In this document: positions 45,757-57,789 of the stretch, in pieces
How the letters are laid out: every line of letters starts with the position of its first letter
How positions within the stretch are numbered: the stretch's first letter is position 1
Origin: Cricetomys ansorgei
Lineage: Eukaryota; Chordata; Mammalia; Rodentia; Nesomyidae
Length of the DNA: 64,000 nt
Direction: 5' to 3'
Assembly (NCBI GenBank): GCA_026225945.1
Contig: JAMJFZ010001089.1
Location: forward strand, 2,238,501-2,302,500
Made by a program: the position numbers and the translations under genes
Notes under the pieces: model-generated
The model's input: only the letters and a program-made list of their open reading frames with translations
Database searches by the model: none
What the model was told of the DNA's origin: nothing

Positions 45757-45935
45757 TGTAGGGTCTGGAGAGAGCATTCAGTGGCTGGGAGCACTTACTA
45801 CCCTTACAGAGGCCTCAAGTTCAAGGGCGTCTGATGGCCTCTTCTGATCTCTGCAGGCACCAGAAACACACATGGTGCACATACATACACACAGGTAAAA
45901 CACTCATGCACATAAAATAGAATTTAAAAAATGTT
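45757..45935 (+). mobile_element. B3 SINE with internal deletion
   Basis: 'ggtctggagagagcattcagtgg', 'gggagcacttactacccttacagagg', 'gatggcctcttctgatctctgcaggcacc', 'ggtaaaacactcatgcacataaaat'. About 35 bp of the B3 middle is missing. Confidence 0.93.
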
Positions 45936-46298
45936 TACTAGTCAAGGGAAATGTAATATTGTATCCCTTCATGTGGTCGTCTGCATGCTCTCATGGTACC
46001 CAAGGTTTGAGAGTGATTATAGAAGAACGTAAAATATGTGGGTAGAAAACAGAAAGCAGATGTGCAAATCAGGACAGGATAAAATAAAAGATAAAGCGAA
46101 TCTAGGAATGTCCCAAGTACGTTGACACTTTTAAAACAATTCCGTATGTTGCAAATTTACAAAATACTCAGCCAAACTCTTAAATGAAGCACAAGTAACC
46201 TGCCAACTATCTAGTTAAAACAAATCTCATGGCTTACAGTGAAATCTTCTCAACCAAGCAGACATCATTTAATGGAAGGACATGTATGCCGAAAGAAC
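45936..46298. other. Unique DNA
   Basis: Nothing recognised. Confidence 0.35.
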
Positions 46299-46619
46299 AG
46301 TATATGCCGCGGACTGACCCAGCTGGGTCCCCTAAGTCCGGGGAGAATCAGGAATCTGGTACTCAAGTGGGCAAGGAGTCGGTGAAGTGACAAACAGACA
46401 CAGACACAAGAATGTGTTGAATCTGAGTGTAATTTGCAGCAGTGAGCATCAGACTTATATATTATTATTAATACAGGGAAACATAATCATACAAGAATGT
46501 GAATAGTGTCAAACGTCAGGCCTCTTTTGTGAATTGTGTCAAAATACATACGTCAGGCCTCTTTCAGGCAAATGTGGTTAAAGGATACAATATGTGAAAA
46601 CAGATCGTACCTTACAATG

Positions 46620-46668
46620 TGTAAGACAATGTGGTTACTGTTGGCATACAATGTGGTTACAGTTGGCA
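46620..46668. repeat. Short tandem repeat of about 21 bp
   Basis: 'caatgtggttactgttggcata' is followed at once by 'caatgtggttacagttggcata'. It lies inside the same LTR. Confidence 0.85.
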
Positions 46669-46942
46669 TATCAGTAAGTATACTATGGTTAATAATTTTT
46701 TAGAAGCCAGTTACTGTACTGGTTTGTAACAGAGGGTACCTACTTTTTGAAACTGAGATCAGGATCAAAGTCAGGAGTTACAATTTCAGGAGCTTTTGGA
46801 GTTTGCTCGACATTTTTCACATCCATCTTAGGTGGGTGGACACTGGAGAGCATTGTAGCCACGCTCCATAGAATAGAATAAAGAGAAGGAAAATGAAGCT
46901 ATCAGACCACAGCCAACAATCGTAACTAGGGCACGACAGGAA

Positions 46943-47248
46943 AACATCCCTCTGTTTCTAGGGGCGCCAGCCAGGCTTTCCAGGAGACCAGTTTCCTTGA
47001 AGCTTTAGCCTCTACCCAAGGAGCAGGAGTTTATCCCTGTCACACGGACTCCACTGGAGTTGGCGAACATCCCTCTGTATCTAGGGGCACCAGCCGAACT
47101 TTCCAGGAGACCAGCTTCCTTAAAGCTTTAGCCTCTATCCACGGAGCAGGAGTTTATCCCTGTCACGTGGACTCCACTGGAGTTGGCTTTAATCTCAATA
47201 CATGGAGCAGGAGTTTAGGCCTGTCACACGGACTCCACTGGAGTTGGC
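46943..47248. repeat. 122-bp tandem repeat inside the LTR, 2.5 copies
   Basis: Units at 46943-47064 and 47066-47187, with a half unit at 47188-47248. Each ends 'actccactggagttggc' and contains 'gagcaggagttta'. The full units start 'aacatccctctgt'. They sit in the U3 (promoter-side) end of the minus-strand LTR, where retroviral enhancer repeats usually lie. Confidence 0.93.
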
Positions 47249-47260
47249 GTGGCAAGTATA

Positions 47261-48189
47261 GACAAATGTTGCTCCTCTCAGATGTGGGTAACCCAGTGCT
47301 GTGTACTTCTTAATAGTAACTGGGATCACATAGTTTTGTCTGTTGATAAAAGAGGCTTAGTGGTTTGAAAACTAAGCATATATGAAAATTTACTGTAAAT
47401 ATGTTATGGTATGACCTTTAAGTTTGGAAATTCTGGACTTAGGGAATTCACCCTACAGCTGTATGAAACTCTTCTTGCTGAAACACAGAAGGAAAGACAT
47501 TTTGAGTTTGCAAAGTTACCTTGCTGTGAGTAGCTCTACCTGACGCCACCTCCAACTCCTCTGGAACATTCCAGTGCAGACTGATTCCAGCATGCCTGTG
47601 GAGATACTCACCAGAGGTACCTTTTGCATCATCAGTCAGATCCTCCTGTTGTAATGTATGTGGGAATGAAATAATTTACAAAGTGTAAAACTTAAGAAAG
47701 TATATTTACCTGTCAGTAGTAATAATAACTTCTGTGGTTATTACACATCAGCAGTGCTACTTGAGGTACAAATGTCAGACATTAAGAATGAGGGGTACTC
47801 AGAAGGACAGATGAAGCTTACTCCAGAATTCCTCATGGAGTCAAATCCCCGAGTGCAAAGAAAACTGTGTGGCCCGACTCAGACAGTGGCATGTTATCGG
47901 TGTCACGTGGGAGGGTGCCAATTTTATAAGTGACTGATGGCGAAACCTGATACAAAATTTCATTTTTCTCTGTGTTTTCTGCATTGGCAATTTTGTGAAT
48001 TTATTCAGATTTGACACACCTGTGGCATTCTTAAATTTAATGTATAATTTAGCACACCATTTTAAAATAAAAAATAGTAAAATATCTGTACAGTAGATTT
48101 GTATTCGGTAGCGTGAGTGGTATCAATTACATTTGGCATGGCATTCTACATGGAGATGCACAGCCTTCTGTATGTAATTTAGATTGCTG
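47261..48189. other. Unique DNA
   Basis: No recognised repeat or exon. Confidence 0.35.
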
Positions 48190-48450
48190 TCTGTGTTAGT
48201 CTGGGTAATTAAGCATGAGCTGCTGTGGCAGGAAAAAAACAAACTCCTCAGCTTCCCAGTCACTTAGCACAACAAATGTGTATGCCCTGCTCTTGAAAAT
48301 ACTAGATGAGTCAGCAGGGATCAGTGAGCAATTCAGCAGCGCAGTCCTGGCCCACACTACAGCAGTGCCGTCCGTTCAGGTCCTCGGTCAAGGGAGAAGC
48401 ACTTCCGTGGCGTAGAGGTCCAGGAGTGCCTTGCACCACGAGCGATGCGT
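48190..48450 (+). mobile_element. Possible ancient mammalian interspersed repeat
   Basis: 'gtgttagtctgggtaatta', 'gctgctgtggcaggaa', 'cagtcacttagcacaacaaatg', 'cacactacagcagtgccg' and 'ttcaggtcctcgg' resemble a mammal-wide repeat with CAGTGGCTTAACACAACAAA and CACACTACAGTCC. Not named. Confidence 0.45.
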
Positions 48451-49175
48451 GATATTTTGCGCCATGCTGTCCTGAAAGGCTGACAAACAAGATTCAGTAG
48501 TATGGCTGTTTGTAATTGTTGAAGTGTTACTTGGGTAAAATGGATAGTTGATAACCACGCGAGCCGTGCGGTGTGATACAAGCCGTCAGAGACCGGGCAT
48601 CTGCCTGTGGTGCTGTTACATGGTCACTAAACTTGGAGACGTCACTTTAAAATTCTCACTATGTTCTCCATATTCAGGGTAGATTAGATCTCAGAGCCAG
48701 TACTGAGCCCAGTACTCTATGCCATAGTAGTATAGGAAAGTAAATAAAGCTCTGCTTGTATTATCAGACCTTATTGTCTGGTTGTAAGTGCCAATGTAGT
48801 GTGCATTCCACTGTATTGCGTTGCATGGATCCAGGCCTAGTCTTACTACTGAACTATGTTGAAAAGTGGATGTCAAAGCTCCTCCTGGTGTTACTTTGAA
48901 TAGACAAATGAGATGACGAGTGATTCTATCCGTGCTCAGTTCTGCCTATGACTTTCTTAAAATTGCTGTCCAGTCCTGACCTGACCAGTTCCTACACTGC
49001 CTACCTGATAGCAGATTTCTGAGAAAGTTAACAGTAGTATTTTCCTCTTGACCACAAGCACTACTTTGTCAAAGTCTCTTGCTGGACCCTAAGGTGAGCC
49101 AAATCTGAGCATCAGAAATCTAATTCAAAGAAAGAGCATCAAACTGGGTTGATTTCTTAGAGAATTTTATAAAAT

Positions 49176-49177
<2 letters not shown>
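48451..49177. other. Unique DNA
   Basis: Nothing recognised with confidence. 'aaataaagctctgcttg' near 48742 is an isolated polyadenylation-like string. Confidence 0.35.

Positions 49178-49222
<45 letters not shown>
49178..49222. repeat. (TG)n microsatellite, about 22 units
   Basis: Perfect GT run, the CA tail of the adjoining minus-strand SINE. Confidence 0.98.
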
Positions 49223-49223
<1 letters not shown>

Positions 49224-49338
49224 TGAAAGACAACTGGCAGGAGTTGATTCCATCCTTTCTCTATCATGTGGGTTACAGGGATCCAACTCAGGTTGTCAAA
49301 TTTAACCTTGGCCACCTCGCTGGACCATGAGAGTGTGT
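49223..49338 (-). mobile_element. B2-superfamily SINE
   Basis: Minus strand: 'tccagcgaggtggccaagg', 'ttgacaacctgagttggatccc', 'aatcaactcctgccagttgtc' then the CA tail. Same type as 4130-4302. Confidence 0.8.
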
Positions 49339-49349
49339 GTTAGTTTAAG

Positions 49350-49475
49350 TTAGGAGTGTAGGTCACATCTGTAGTCTCAGCACTAGGGATGCTGAGACAG
49401 GATTACCAGGGTTTTTGAGGCCAGCCTGGGCTACTTAGTTAGATTCGTTCTCAGAATGTGGAACAAACAAACTAA
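49350..49475 (+). mobile_element. B1 SINE, diverged
   Basis: 'gtaggtcacatctgtagtctcagcac', 'gggatgctgagacaggatta', 'gaggccagcctgggctac' and 'tcgttctcagaatg' follow B1 to a decayed tail. Confidence 0.85.
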
Positions 49476-52362
49476 CTCACTAACATAAATGTTCGGGCCC
49501 TGGGAATTAAAAACAGGCATTTGACAAGGAGCCATGGTTACAGGTGTTGCCTTAATAGTCACACTTACCTGCACAGTTCTTTGTATTTGACAGAATATAA
49601 AGCAAGTGACCTGTGCCACCCCATATCCCTTTGCAGAATATGTTTATAAAATTCTTAAGAAAAATGTGGGAGATTTACAAAATACAAAGAATAGTGTCAT
49701 ACCCACTCCATTGACACAGCCAGCTTCTGAGAATATGTTACAGATAGAACTGCAACCTACCTCATTCGCCTCCTTACCCTGGCAGCAATGCATGAAAGTC
49801 CTGTTTGTCTACCTTCTCGCTGATGTTTTTCATTGTCACACTGAAGTATTTGACAATCTTGTTGAGTTAAAAAAAAAAAAAAAAAGGTTATGGAGCTACA
49901 TTTTTCAAATACCCTTGGAGTTTCTAAGAATAAATAACGCTTGGAAGTAAGTTTTCAAAGAAATACAGTTCCCAAAGAAGTAAAATATTGATTTTAAATC
50001 ATGATAAATTTACTACAGTTGAAAATGAGAGAATATCAACATGTACATATGTTACTGAGTTGGAATATTTTGGACATCCTTTTGGATTTTGATTGGTCAC
50101 TAAATGATGGATTTGGCTGCTACCCTCAAAGGAATCAGGGTCACACATCTTTTGACAGATGTAATTTAACACCAGGAAACATCCCTGATCCTGCCACATT
50201 CTAGATAAAACCATCACTAATGATGACTCTCTCTGGTTCTTGGAAGCTTTTCCCCATACTTGCGGGAGTTCTCAGAAGTCTTTCCTGTTCCTCTGTAACT
50301 TTTTTTTTTTTTTGCTTGTTTCTCTTGTAATTTTCAAGATACTAATTTCTGAAATGACCCAAGTTGTAGGATGTAGAGGCTAGAAGAAGCTCCAGAAATT
50401 TCTTGTGAGTTTTTATTTTTATCTAAGATATTTTTTTTTGTGACAACATGCAGTGAGAAGATCTGTTTGCATTGTCATTTGGTGACCTTTGGTATCTGGA
50501 GTAACAGCTGATGGTCGACACTGACGAGAAGCCATGTTCAATGTATAGTAGTGGCCTTGCCTACCAGAACAAACCCAAACACATAGTGATATCCTGCAGC
50601 CTATGATCTTATGATGGAGACACAGAAAATTTGCATCCTTCATGGTACCCTACAGTTCCTCATGCAGTGTTTCCATAGGCAGTACACACTAATTGCTGTT
50701 GGGCCAAAGCACACCAAAATTCCCTTTATTTTTACACTGAAACAGAAAGCCACTGCCAGAACAAAGAATTAGAGATTTTGAAAAGCTTTCCTGGGTATTC
50801 TGATCAGAGCCTGAGGGCTCTAGGTAGACAAGGAGCTAACTAAAATTCTGATATAGCCAAGGCTGGGTTGTTAGTTTTTGTGATAGAAACTTCTAACAAT
50901 AGTGATTCAGCAGCCCCTCTGGATAGCCTGTTTCACTGCATTGTTCTTTAGACTTTAGACTTAAGCATTTTAGTCAAATGCTTACTTAATGCACCTTTAA
51001 AGTTTAGAGATGTCATCTTCTTCATAACTATTATAAGTGGCCATGTTTCTCTAAATCTCCTCCAGAGCCTAAGTAAAAAGTTTGAACTGAGTAATCAAAA
51101 TTATTTGTAAAGAATAAAATGGCATTGGTATTAAGGATGTATTACCATTCGGGGCTATGCCGCCCTTCAGTGACTTTGGATTCCTCCATTCACCAGACTC
51201 TGAAGTCTGATTGATAGTCAGGATAGGTTCAGCACACTTTAAACCTGAATGTTTACTTTTCATTCAGACTATTGTAGAGTTTCCCATCATAGTCATAACA
51301 TCTGGAACATGTTACCACCAAGGTCCCTACAGCAAGGCAAGAGAACTGGAGGGTCTCCAAGGAACAGACCTCTGTCTGCTTAGAGATTGATAACAAATCT
51401 GCAATGCTGTGGGCTCAGGGTGTTTGCAAAGGTGATTGCAAGCTGTAGCTTCCTTTATATTTGTGAAGGAGAGAATGAAGTAAGGTGTGCCTTTCAAGTA
51501 GTATTTATTCCAGATGTTGATATTAATGTGACTTGACCTTGTTACTCTGTGAAAGGGACAGTTGGCAGTGAGTTCCACAGAGTAAGTTTTACCAATTTGG
51601 TCTGCCTGATTAGCACGTATTATGGAAGTTTCATGCTCAGATTGGCGGAAATATGTTTTTGGCATTGCCAACTGATATCCTATTTTTATCCAGTTCTATT
51701 CCAATGTCCCTTTAAGTTCCCCCTCCATCTGTTTTCATTCTTATATTCCATAATCATGGCTAAAAGATATATTGGATTTGTTTGGGAAGAGTGACTTGAT
51801 GAATTTTTAAAATTTAACATTGGAAGAAAAAGAAATAGGATGAGAAAATTAAGGCATTAACTCGCAATATTCTCCTTCCTTTTTCTTCGTGTATGTTCAG
51901 TTTAGCATGTACAGCTCTAATTAGGACCATTCCTGTCACCAGGAAGCAAGACAGGGAAAGGCAGGGACAGAGGAAGCAGGAAGGAAGAGGGAACTCAGTC
52001 CTGGGATGGAGAGGAGGGAAAGAGAGAGTAAAGCTCCCTGCAGAGGAGCACTGCTTTGTTTGAAACCCATGAAGCCACAACACACATAATTCTTTAATCC
52101 AGCACAGACGTATACCCCAGCTCCTCTGATGGCCCTTTGCAGTGCATTGTTGGCCTTTAGAATTCTCTAAGTGTGATCAAATTTCCCCTTACTTCCTTCA
52201 TGTGGCAGCTACTTACTTTCTTTCCGAGGAGATAGAGGAAGATAGTTGTCTAGAGTTGTCAAAGGAGGACATTTGCCAAATGAATGCAGTGAATGTTTAG
52301 CTTTTCTTCATCTAGCATGGAGTTGAGAATGATGGCGCCAGTCTCGTGGTCTTACAGTTAGT
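49476..52362. other. Long unique stretch, no gene seen
   Basis: About 2.9 kb with no recognised transposon. An A run (49869-49886) interrupts a 114-codon plus-strand frame (49606-49950), and a T run lies at 50300-50314. The 114-codon minus frame at 51327-51671 has no domain. Confidence 0.45.
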
Positions 52363-52660
52363 TGCTGTGGTTTGGATCTTGCGTGTCCCACAGAGGGATA
52401 TAGTAAAGGTTTGCTCTTGAGACATGGCAAAGCTTTGAGATACTAGTGCCTTGTAGGTGGAGCACTTCCCTGAAGGGGACTATGGGACTCCTGCCTCTCT
52501 TTTTTGCTTCCTAGACATGAGGAAGCAGTTTTATACTGCTGCAGACTCAGGTGCACAAATAATAACAGTCTTAAACCTCTGAAACTGTGAGCCAAAATAA
52601 ACCTTTTCATTGTATAAGTTATCTGTGCTATTTTGTTGTGGATGATGGAAACATAAAATA
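52363..52660 (+). mobile_element. MaLR (MLT1/MST-like) LTR
   Basis: It starts TGCTGTGGTTTGGATC. It then carries 'aggtggagcacttccctgaagg', 'ttgcttcctagacatgagg', 'ctctgaaactgtgagccaaaataaacc' (AATAAA at 52596-52601) and 'gtgctattttgttgtgg', the standard MaLR LTR order. Solo. Confidence 0.88.
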
Positions 52661-53189
52661 TGTCCCCAGTGTCTGTGTTTCCTAGACTATAGAACTTCTA
52701 CTGATGCTAGCAAGTGTCCCACTTAACACTGTTTTCTATAATCCTATCTTTGAAACCACAGTGATACCTACAAAAAGGTAATGTTTTGCTGGGCATCCCA
52801 CCAAATAGTGTACAAGTGAGACCGCATGGAAGAGGCAGTCCAAAAGAAGATATGTAGTACATGGGCCAAAGCATTTGTGTAGAAGAGCGACATCCAGAGG
52901 GCACTGAGCTCCACACACATAGCACACTTATAGTTGGGGCCTGTTGTTTCATGAGAAGAATAACTAAAGAAAGTTCCAGATTCTCTCAAACTGCACATAA
53001 AATGTTATGTGAGTATAAGGAGAGTTATGAGTGTGTGACGTGAACTCTGTCCACAGAGAAGCCCGAGACTAACCAGATTTTAAAAGGAGCATGGCCATTG
53101 CTAAGTGATGTGTCAATGCTTCACAGAACTGCTTCATGATAACCACCAAACACTCCCAAGGTTCTTCCTTTCTTCCAGGTTCTATCCTG
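52661..53189. other. Unique DNA
   Basis: Overlapping minus-strand frames at 52707-52998 have no domain. No repeat recognised. Confidence 0.35.
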
Positions 53190-53345
53190 AGCCTTCTCCC
53201 TTTAATAACTTACTAATCATCCTCAATTTACAAATAAGGACGTTGCCTCCAAAAGAGATTGACTAGGTTGTGTAGGTTACCTGCTAGTAAGGGGCTTATC
53301 CTGGATTGGTCTGCCTCCGGGACCAGTGTTAGCTCATCTGCTCTG
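53190..53345 (-). mobile_element. MIR SINE
   Basis: Plus strand antisense MIR: 'catcctcaatttacaaataagg', 'gttgtgtaggttacctgctagtaagggg', 'cctggattggtctgcctccgggacc'. Confidence 0.75.
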
Positions 53346-53787
53346 TAGGTAGACTAGCAGCATGTGCTTAAGCTGCCATATACCTAGGCTGAGAGGATGG
53401 GAAAAGCCAGTGGCTTATGAGAGACTTACAGGAAGTAGCCACTAAAGTGTTATTGTGAAACAGAACAGGGTTGGAATTTCTCTTTTTATTGGACATGCTC
53501 TGCTGGGGACCTTCTAGGTGATGAAGGGTGATAACACATGGCCTGTGCCTACCCACAGCTTTACCTCTGGGTAAGGACTCTACATTCTTCTAAGCAAGTA
53601 GAACTGCCCTACCCCCAAGAGAACTCAACTGGCCACTTGTACAGAGAGGCTGCCCTCTTCTCAGTCCAGAGACCATAAATGTTCAGTAAAGGTAAGAGCT
53701 CTAGTTGTCAGGGTTTACACTGGAGAAAAGGCATGGAATTGTTTTCCTTCAGGAACCCGGTCAACACTATTCATCAGTATTGGGTGG
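53346..53787. other. Unique DNA
   Basis: Nothing recognised. Confidence 0.35.
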
Positions 53788-53872
53788 GTGTTAAGGCACA
53801 CTCCTTTCCTCTGAGCACTCAGAAGGCAGAGACAGGCAGATCTCTGAAAGTTGGAGGCCAATCCATGTAGTG
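53788..53872 (+). mobile_element. B1 SINE 5' fragment
   Basis: 'gttaaggcacactcctttcctctgagcactcagaaggcagagacaggcagatctctgaa' is the first half of B1; it decays after 'ttggaggcc'. Confidence 0.8.
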
Positions 53873-54201
53873 GTAGCTTCTGTAACAGATTACTAACTTG
53901 TAACTGATGCCTAACTTGTAACAAATCCTCCACTGTGCCTTTTTAGCCCTCTAGCTCAACAAAAGATATAAAGTAATCTTCATTACTCTTGGAGGCAGTA
54001 TTGAAAGAGACAAAGAAAAAGAAATGTTCAATGCCCTTTTTGGCTGTCCTTAGCTTGGAGATCAGGAACTGCAGAGAGAACTAACATCTATCAAACCAAC
54101 CTACCAAGTGCCAAATGCTCCCCGCTCTCCTTTACATTGGAAGCAAAGTTCCCAGAACTTTGTAATCATACAAAAAGTTGCATATGACAGAAAACTTCTT
54201 C

Positions 54202-54287
54202 AAATGTCCTGCTACAAGCTTTGTCTACATAGTGAAGTCTAGTCCAACCATGGCTACATAGTGAGACTCTTTCTCAAAAATGTGTCT
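54202..54287 (+). mobile_element. B1 SINE 3' fragment
   Basis: 'tacaagctttgtctacatagtgaagtc', 'aaccatggctacatagtgagactctttctc' is the second half of B1 only. Confidence 0.7.
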
Positions 54288-54385
54288 TAATGATACATTT
54301 TGGTATGAAAGGGAGAAAGAGTAGTTGGGTTTGATCTGAGTGGTGTGTCATGGGAAACGGGAGCCTAGGTAAAGAGAGAGAAGTA

Positions 54386-54560
54386 GCCAGGCCTGGTGGT
54401 ATACGCTTTTAATCTCTGGACTTGGGAGGCAGAAACAGGTGGATTTCTGTCAATTTGAGGCCAGTCTGGACTACAAAGTGAGTGCTGGGACAGTCATGCC
54501 TACACAGTGAGACCCTGTCTTAAAGAAGGAAGGAAGGAAAGAAAAAGAAAAGATTAAGAA
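54386..54560 (+). mobile_element. B1 SINE, full length with GAAA/GGAA tail
   Basis: 'gccaggcctggtggtatacg' through 'gtgagaccctgtctt', with all B1 landmarks, followed by a (GGAA)/(GAAA) tail to about 54560. Confidence 0.96.
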
Positions 54561-54889
54561 AGAAGGGAAGGAGGTCACTGAATGGTGATGCAGTTCCTCT
54601 TCAGATGAATTTCCCATGTTCAGGGGATAGTGACAACTATAGGCCCCTTATTAGGATGTATTCATTAGACCCTGAGGGGGTATGATGCAAGATATATCTC
54701 TTCATAGATGTGGAGATTTTACATGTGCTTTGGGGCAGATTATACATGCATGTGCACTTGTAAGAGCAGCCACAGAAGATTTTCCCCATGGTAATAATTG
54801 GAAAGTAAACTGCCATGTCACACCACGTTGACATTAATACAATTCACTCATCTACCAAGGATCCCCAACTTGTGCTTGACATCATTTGT

Positions 54890-55270
54890 TTGTGTTTAGT
54901 TCTTATCATTTCCTAAAGTCAAAACGAAAAGCTGTTCTAGCACCACCAGGATCCTCTTTGTTGTCTTTCATAACCATGGTTACCTTCTCCCTACCTGCTC
55001 TGCCTAACCCTGGCAGTCACCAATATCTCAGTTTCTAAATTTGTATTATTTCGTATTGACACAAAAATGGAATCGTAGAGTATGTAGCCTTTGGGGATTA
55101 GCTTTCTTCATTCAATATAACTCCGTGTAGAGTCATGGTGCTGACGTATCAGCTGTTTTTATCAGCTATTCATCCCTCTTGTACAGTATTTATGCCATGA
55201 TGTGTATGTATCACAATTTCTGATCATGTACTTGTTGAAGGACATCTGTCACTTGCCTAAGACCCCTTGG
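54890..55270. mobile_element. L1M-type LINE relic
   Basis: 'tggcagtcaccaatatctcagtttct', 'acaaaaatggaatcgtagagtatgtagcctttgggga', 'cagctattcatccctcttgtacag' and 'gtacttgttgaaggacatctg' follow the same L1M segment as 25830-26330 and lie in the same orientation. Confidence 0.72.
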
Positions 55271-56640
55271 TTCAGAGATAGATTGGTCTTCTGAGAGTTA
55301 GTTGACTTTTTCTCATTTTTATATCAAATCATTTAACTATAAAGTATTGGTTAATATATGTGAAGTGTTAATAGACAGTTTGGTGTAATTCTAACAATGT
55401 TTGTTACTTACTATTGTTCTAGTCAAATTGCCCGTATTTTCAGGTGTGGACTAAGCCCTGGAAAACTCCACTGTGATACTGATCACGATCCTCCCTGCAG
55501 ACCCTAATCCCCAGTGCTTTATGAGGCTGTGCCCTCTGGTGATGCAGACTACAAAGTAGTCTTAGTGGCTTAGTGTTGATGTGCAGAACTGAAACCTGAG
55601 AGAAAAGGCCCAGAACTAGGCACATCCATACAGCTGTCCGTAAGATACGTGGGACAAATCATGTCAAGCTGTTTAGCTTTTCCTCGGAAATTTCTTGTTT
55701 TGATTGCAAAGAATATAGGCTCTGGATTTTGTATTTGGGCTAATATGAAAGAACACCTTTTCTCTTGGTGTAGATACTTAGGAAGCAGATGGTCTAACAA
55801 ATACGTAACTCAGTAAATTTCCGAGTTCTGGAGCAAACCCAGGGAGGAAACAGAAGTTTTCATAAGATCCTCCTATTGATTTGTTTTCTGTTGGGAAAGG
55901 TCAAGGAATATTTCTTCAGCAGCGAAACAGCACAATTAATATCTGTCCAATCACATTCAATGATAACGATCCAGCATTTTCTGTATTGACAAGTGAGACT
56001 GATGCCCGAGGTGACAGCTGCAGCACTAAGGAGACTCCGATCAGGACCGGCTTTGCTGTGCAGCTCCGCCAGCGCTCCTGGAAGACAGGCCTTGTTTCTC
56101 ATTTGCTTTTCCGTTGGGAGTGGGATGCAGTTTGATTTTTTTTTTTTAAGGTTTGTTTTTAAATGTCATCTTTTAATTATATTTTGGATAATGATGAAGA
56201 GATACGCAAATTGGTTATGAGAATAAATCTTAAAAGGCTCAGTGACTCCTTTATCTGCTGCCTTAAACAACTCCCACTAGTAAAGCATGTTTCATAAATT
56301 GTCAATGCTTGGGAATTGTGGAATTAGAACAGCTGACAATCCTTTCATCATCCATATACTTAAGTGGCAGTGGCATTACTTACTCCGAATTAAGTTCCTT
56401 TCTTGGCTAAAAAAAAAAATTAAACCGTGTCACAAGAAATAGAGCACTGTCAACTTTTAGTTTGCAAGGCTGCTTTCCTAGTGGGGAGGTGAAAATAACT
56501 GTCATCTCTTTCCCTTCGCACAGAGAACGGGACGAGGCGTGCAGTTTAGTACTTTAGGGATTCTAGCTCCAGGTTAAAATGTTTGAAAGGAGCACTAGTG
56601 TGTTTTCATGACTGCCACACCCATAAAGGTATAAGGCATT
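55271..56640. other. Unique DNA
   Basis: No recognised transposon. A T run at 56138-56148. Small frames at 55570-56220 have no domain. Confidence 0.4.
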
Positions 56641-56770
56641 TTTTTAATATGTATACAATGAGTGTGTGTGTTACATGTGTGCAGGTATAGCATGCATATA
56701 TGTGAGTGTATGGGTTTGGACATGCACATATACATAGGCAGATGGATGAATAGATGATAGATACTCGAAG
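56641..56770. repeat. TG/ATAC-rich low-complexity tract
   Basis: Scattered GTGTGT, CATATATG and GATGGATGAATAGATG strings. Confidence 0.6.
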
Positions 56771-56963
56771 TGTACATATATTTTTATGTAGGCCACTGTG
56801 TTATCTACCTGGCAGCTCCTGGGCTTGTCTTTGTTCATCAGCAAAGAGCTGGGTCAGGTGACTCAAGTGGGAGTTGATGTTTGTGGTTAACTGGCAGCAG
56901 AGTAGTAAATGGCTGTTGTCTCTGTAGAAAGACTATGTTCACGCTGCTGTCCACGCAGGGCTC

Positions 56964-57311
56964 TGTAGTAGTTAGCTCTATGACGGTGCAACAAAGAAGA
57001 CAGGGAGGCATAATCATAGGTTCAGGCCCTGCCAGACCTCAGCAGAGGGAACCACTATCATGGCCAATCCCATTCTCAACAGTGAAACCTCTAGTGGCTG
57101 AGTGCAACTGCCAGTGTCTGAACTCAGGTGTTTTTATTGATTCAGAACTCCTCAGGTGCAGATCATAGGCAATCAAACATACCCCCCCCCCCCGCAACAC
57201 ACACAGAAATCCAACACCTGCAGACAATGCAAAATGACAAAGCCTATGCACCCCTTTATCTAACAGTACACAAAAACAATTATTTCAAACACAACTAAAA
57301 ATAACACAACA
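56964..57311 (-). mobile_element. Solo LTR, family copy D (348 bp, perfect TSD)
   Basis: Plus strand TGTAGTAGTTAG...ATAACACAACA, flanked by perfect 6-bp duplications GGGCTC (56958-56963 and 57312-57317). On the sense (minus) strand it carries AATAAA inside 'tcaataaaaacacctga'. It is 14 bp longer than the other three copies, partly through a C run at 57182-57193. With copy B it dates as one of the younger insertions of this family here. Confidence 0.93.
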
Positions 57312-57317
57312 GGGCTC

Positions 57318-57789
57318 CTTGAATCAAAGTGACCTGATAATTGCTCACGGGATTTCCTGAACCTCCTTCCATTTCTGCTCTGTTCGTATTGAAAGACTTG
57401 TTTATAATACAGTGAATTCACTTACTTATGCCTACTTGTCTGCCTGTAGCCTTGTTTTGGTGCCTATTGTTAGTAAGGGAACCTAGTGGTGTATTTGATG
57501 TGAGTGGAGACATTTCCCAGCACTGGCAAATGTGCATAGCTGTTTTGGAATCTTTCCTCAAGCACCTTTTATGGGTGTGACTCACCTTGTGAAAAGTAAC
57601 ATAGAAAGATTCCACCTTTAGTTGAAAGTGAAAATTAATGATCACCTTAGTGTACTTCAAGTATTACCCAGTTTCTTTCAGGATCACTTACAAGTTTAGA
57701 AGAGTATATTACTGCTTAAATATCTATATGCAGTTTAAGCAATTTAAAAACAGAACACAATAAATAAGCAATAACATGAAAACTGCATC
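57318..57789. other. Unique DNA
   Basis: Nothing recognised. Confidence 0.35.

Larger units (their letters stand above)
46305..47254 (-). mobile_element. 950-bp solo LTR-like element with perfect 6-bp TSD
   Basis: It runs TGCCGCGGACTGACC...GGAGTTGGCGTGGCA and is bounded by AGTATA at 46299-46304 and 47255-47260. TG...CA ends plus a 6-bp duplication fit a class II (ERVK-type) LTR. On the minus strand a TATATAAG box (plus CTTATATA about 46451-46458) precedes a stretch ending 'gtcagtccgcggca', like R-U5. The U3 side carries a 122-bp tandem repeat. No gag, pol or primer-binding site is present, so it is a solo LTR. I do not assign a family name. Confidence 0.85.

Noticed and set aside
46943..47248. 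CRISPR-like or satellite array
   Set aside because: The 122-bp units abut directly without spacers, number only 2.5 and lie inside an LTR.
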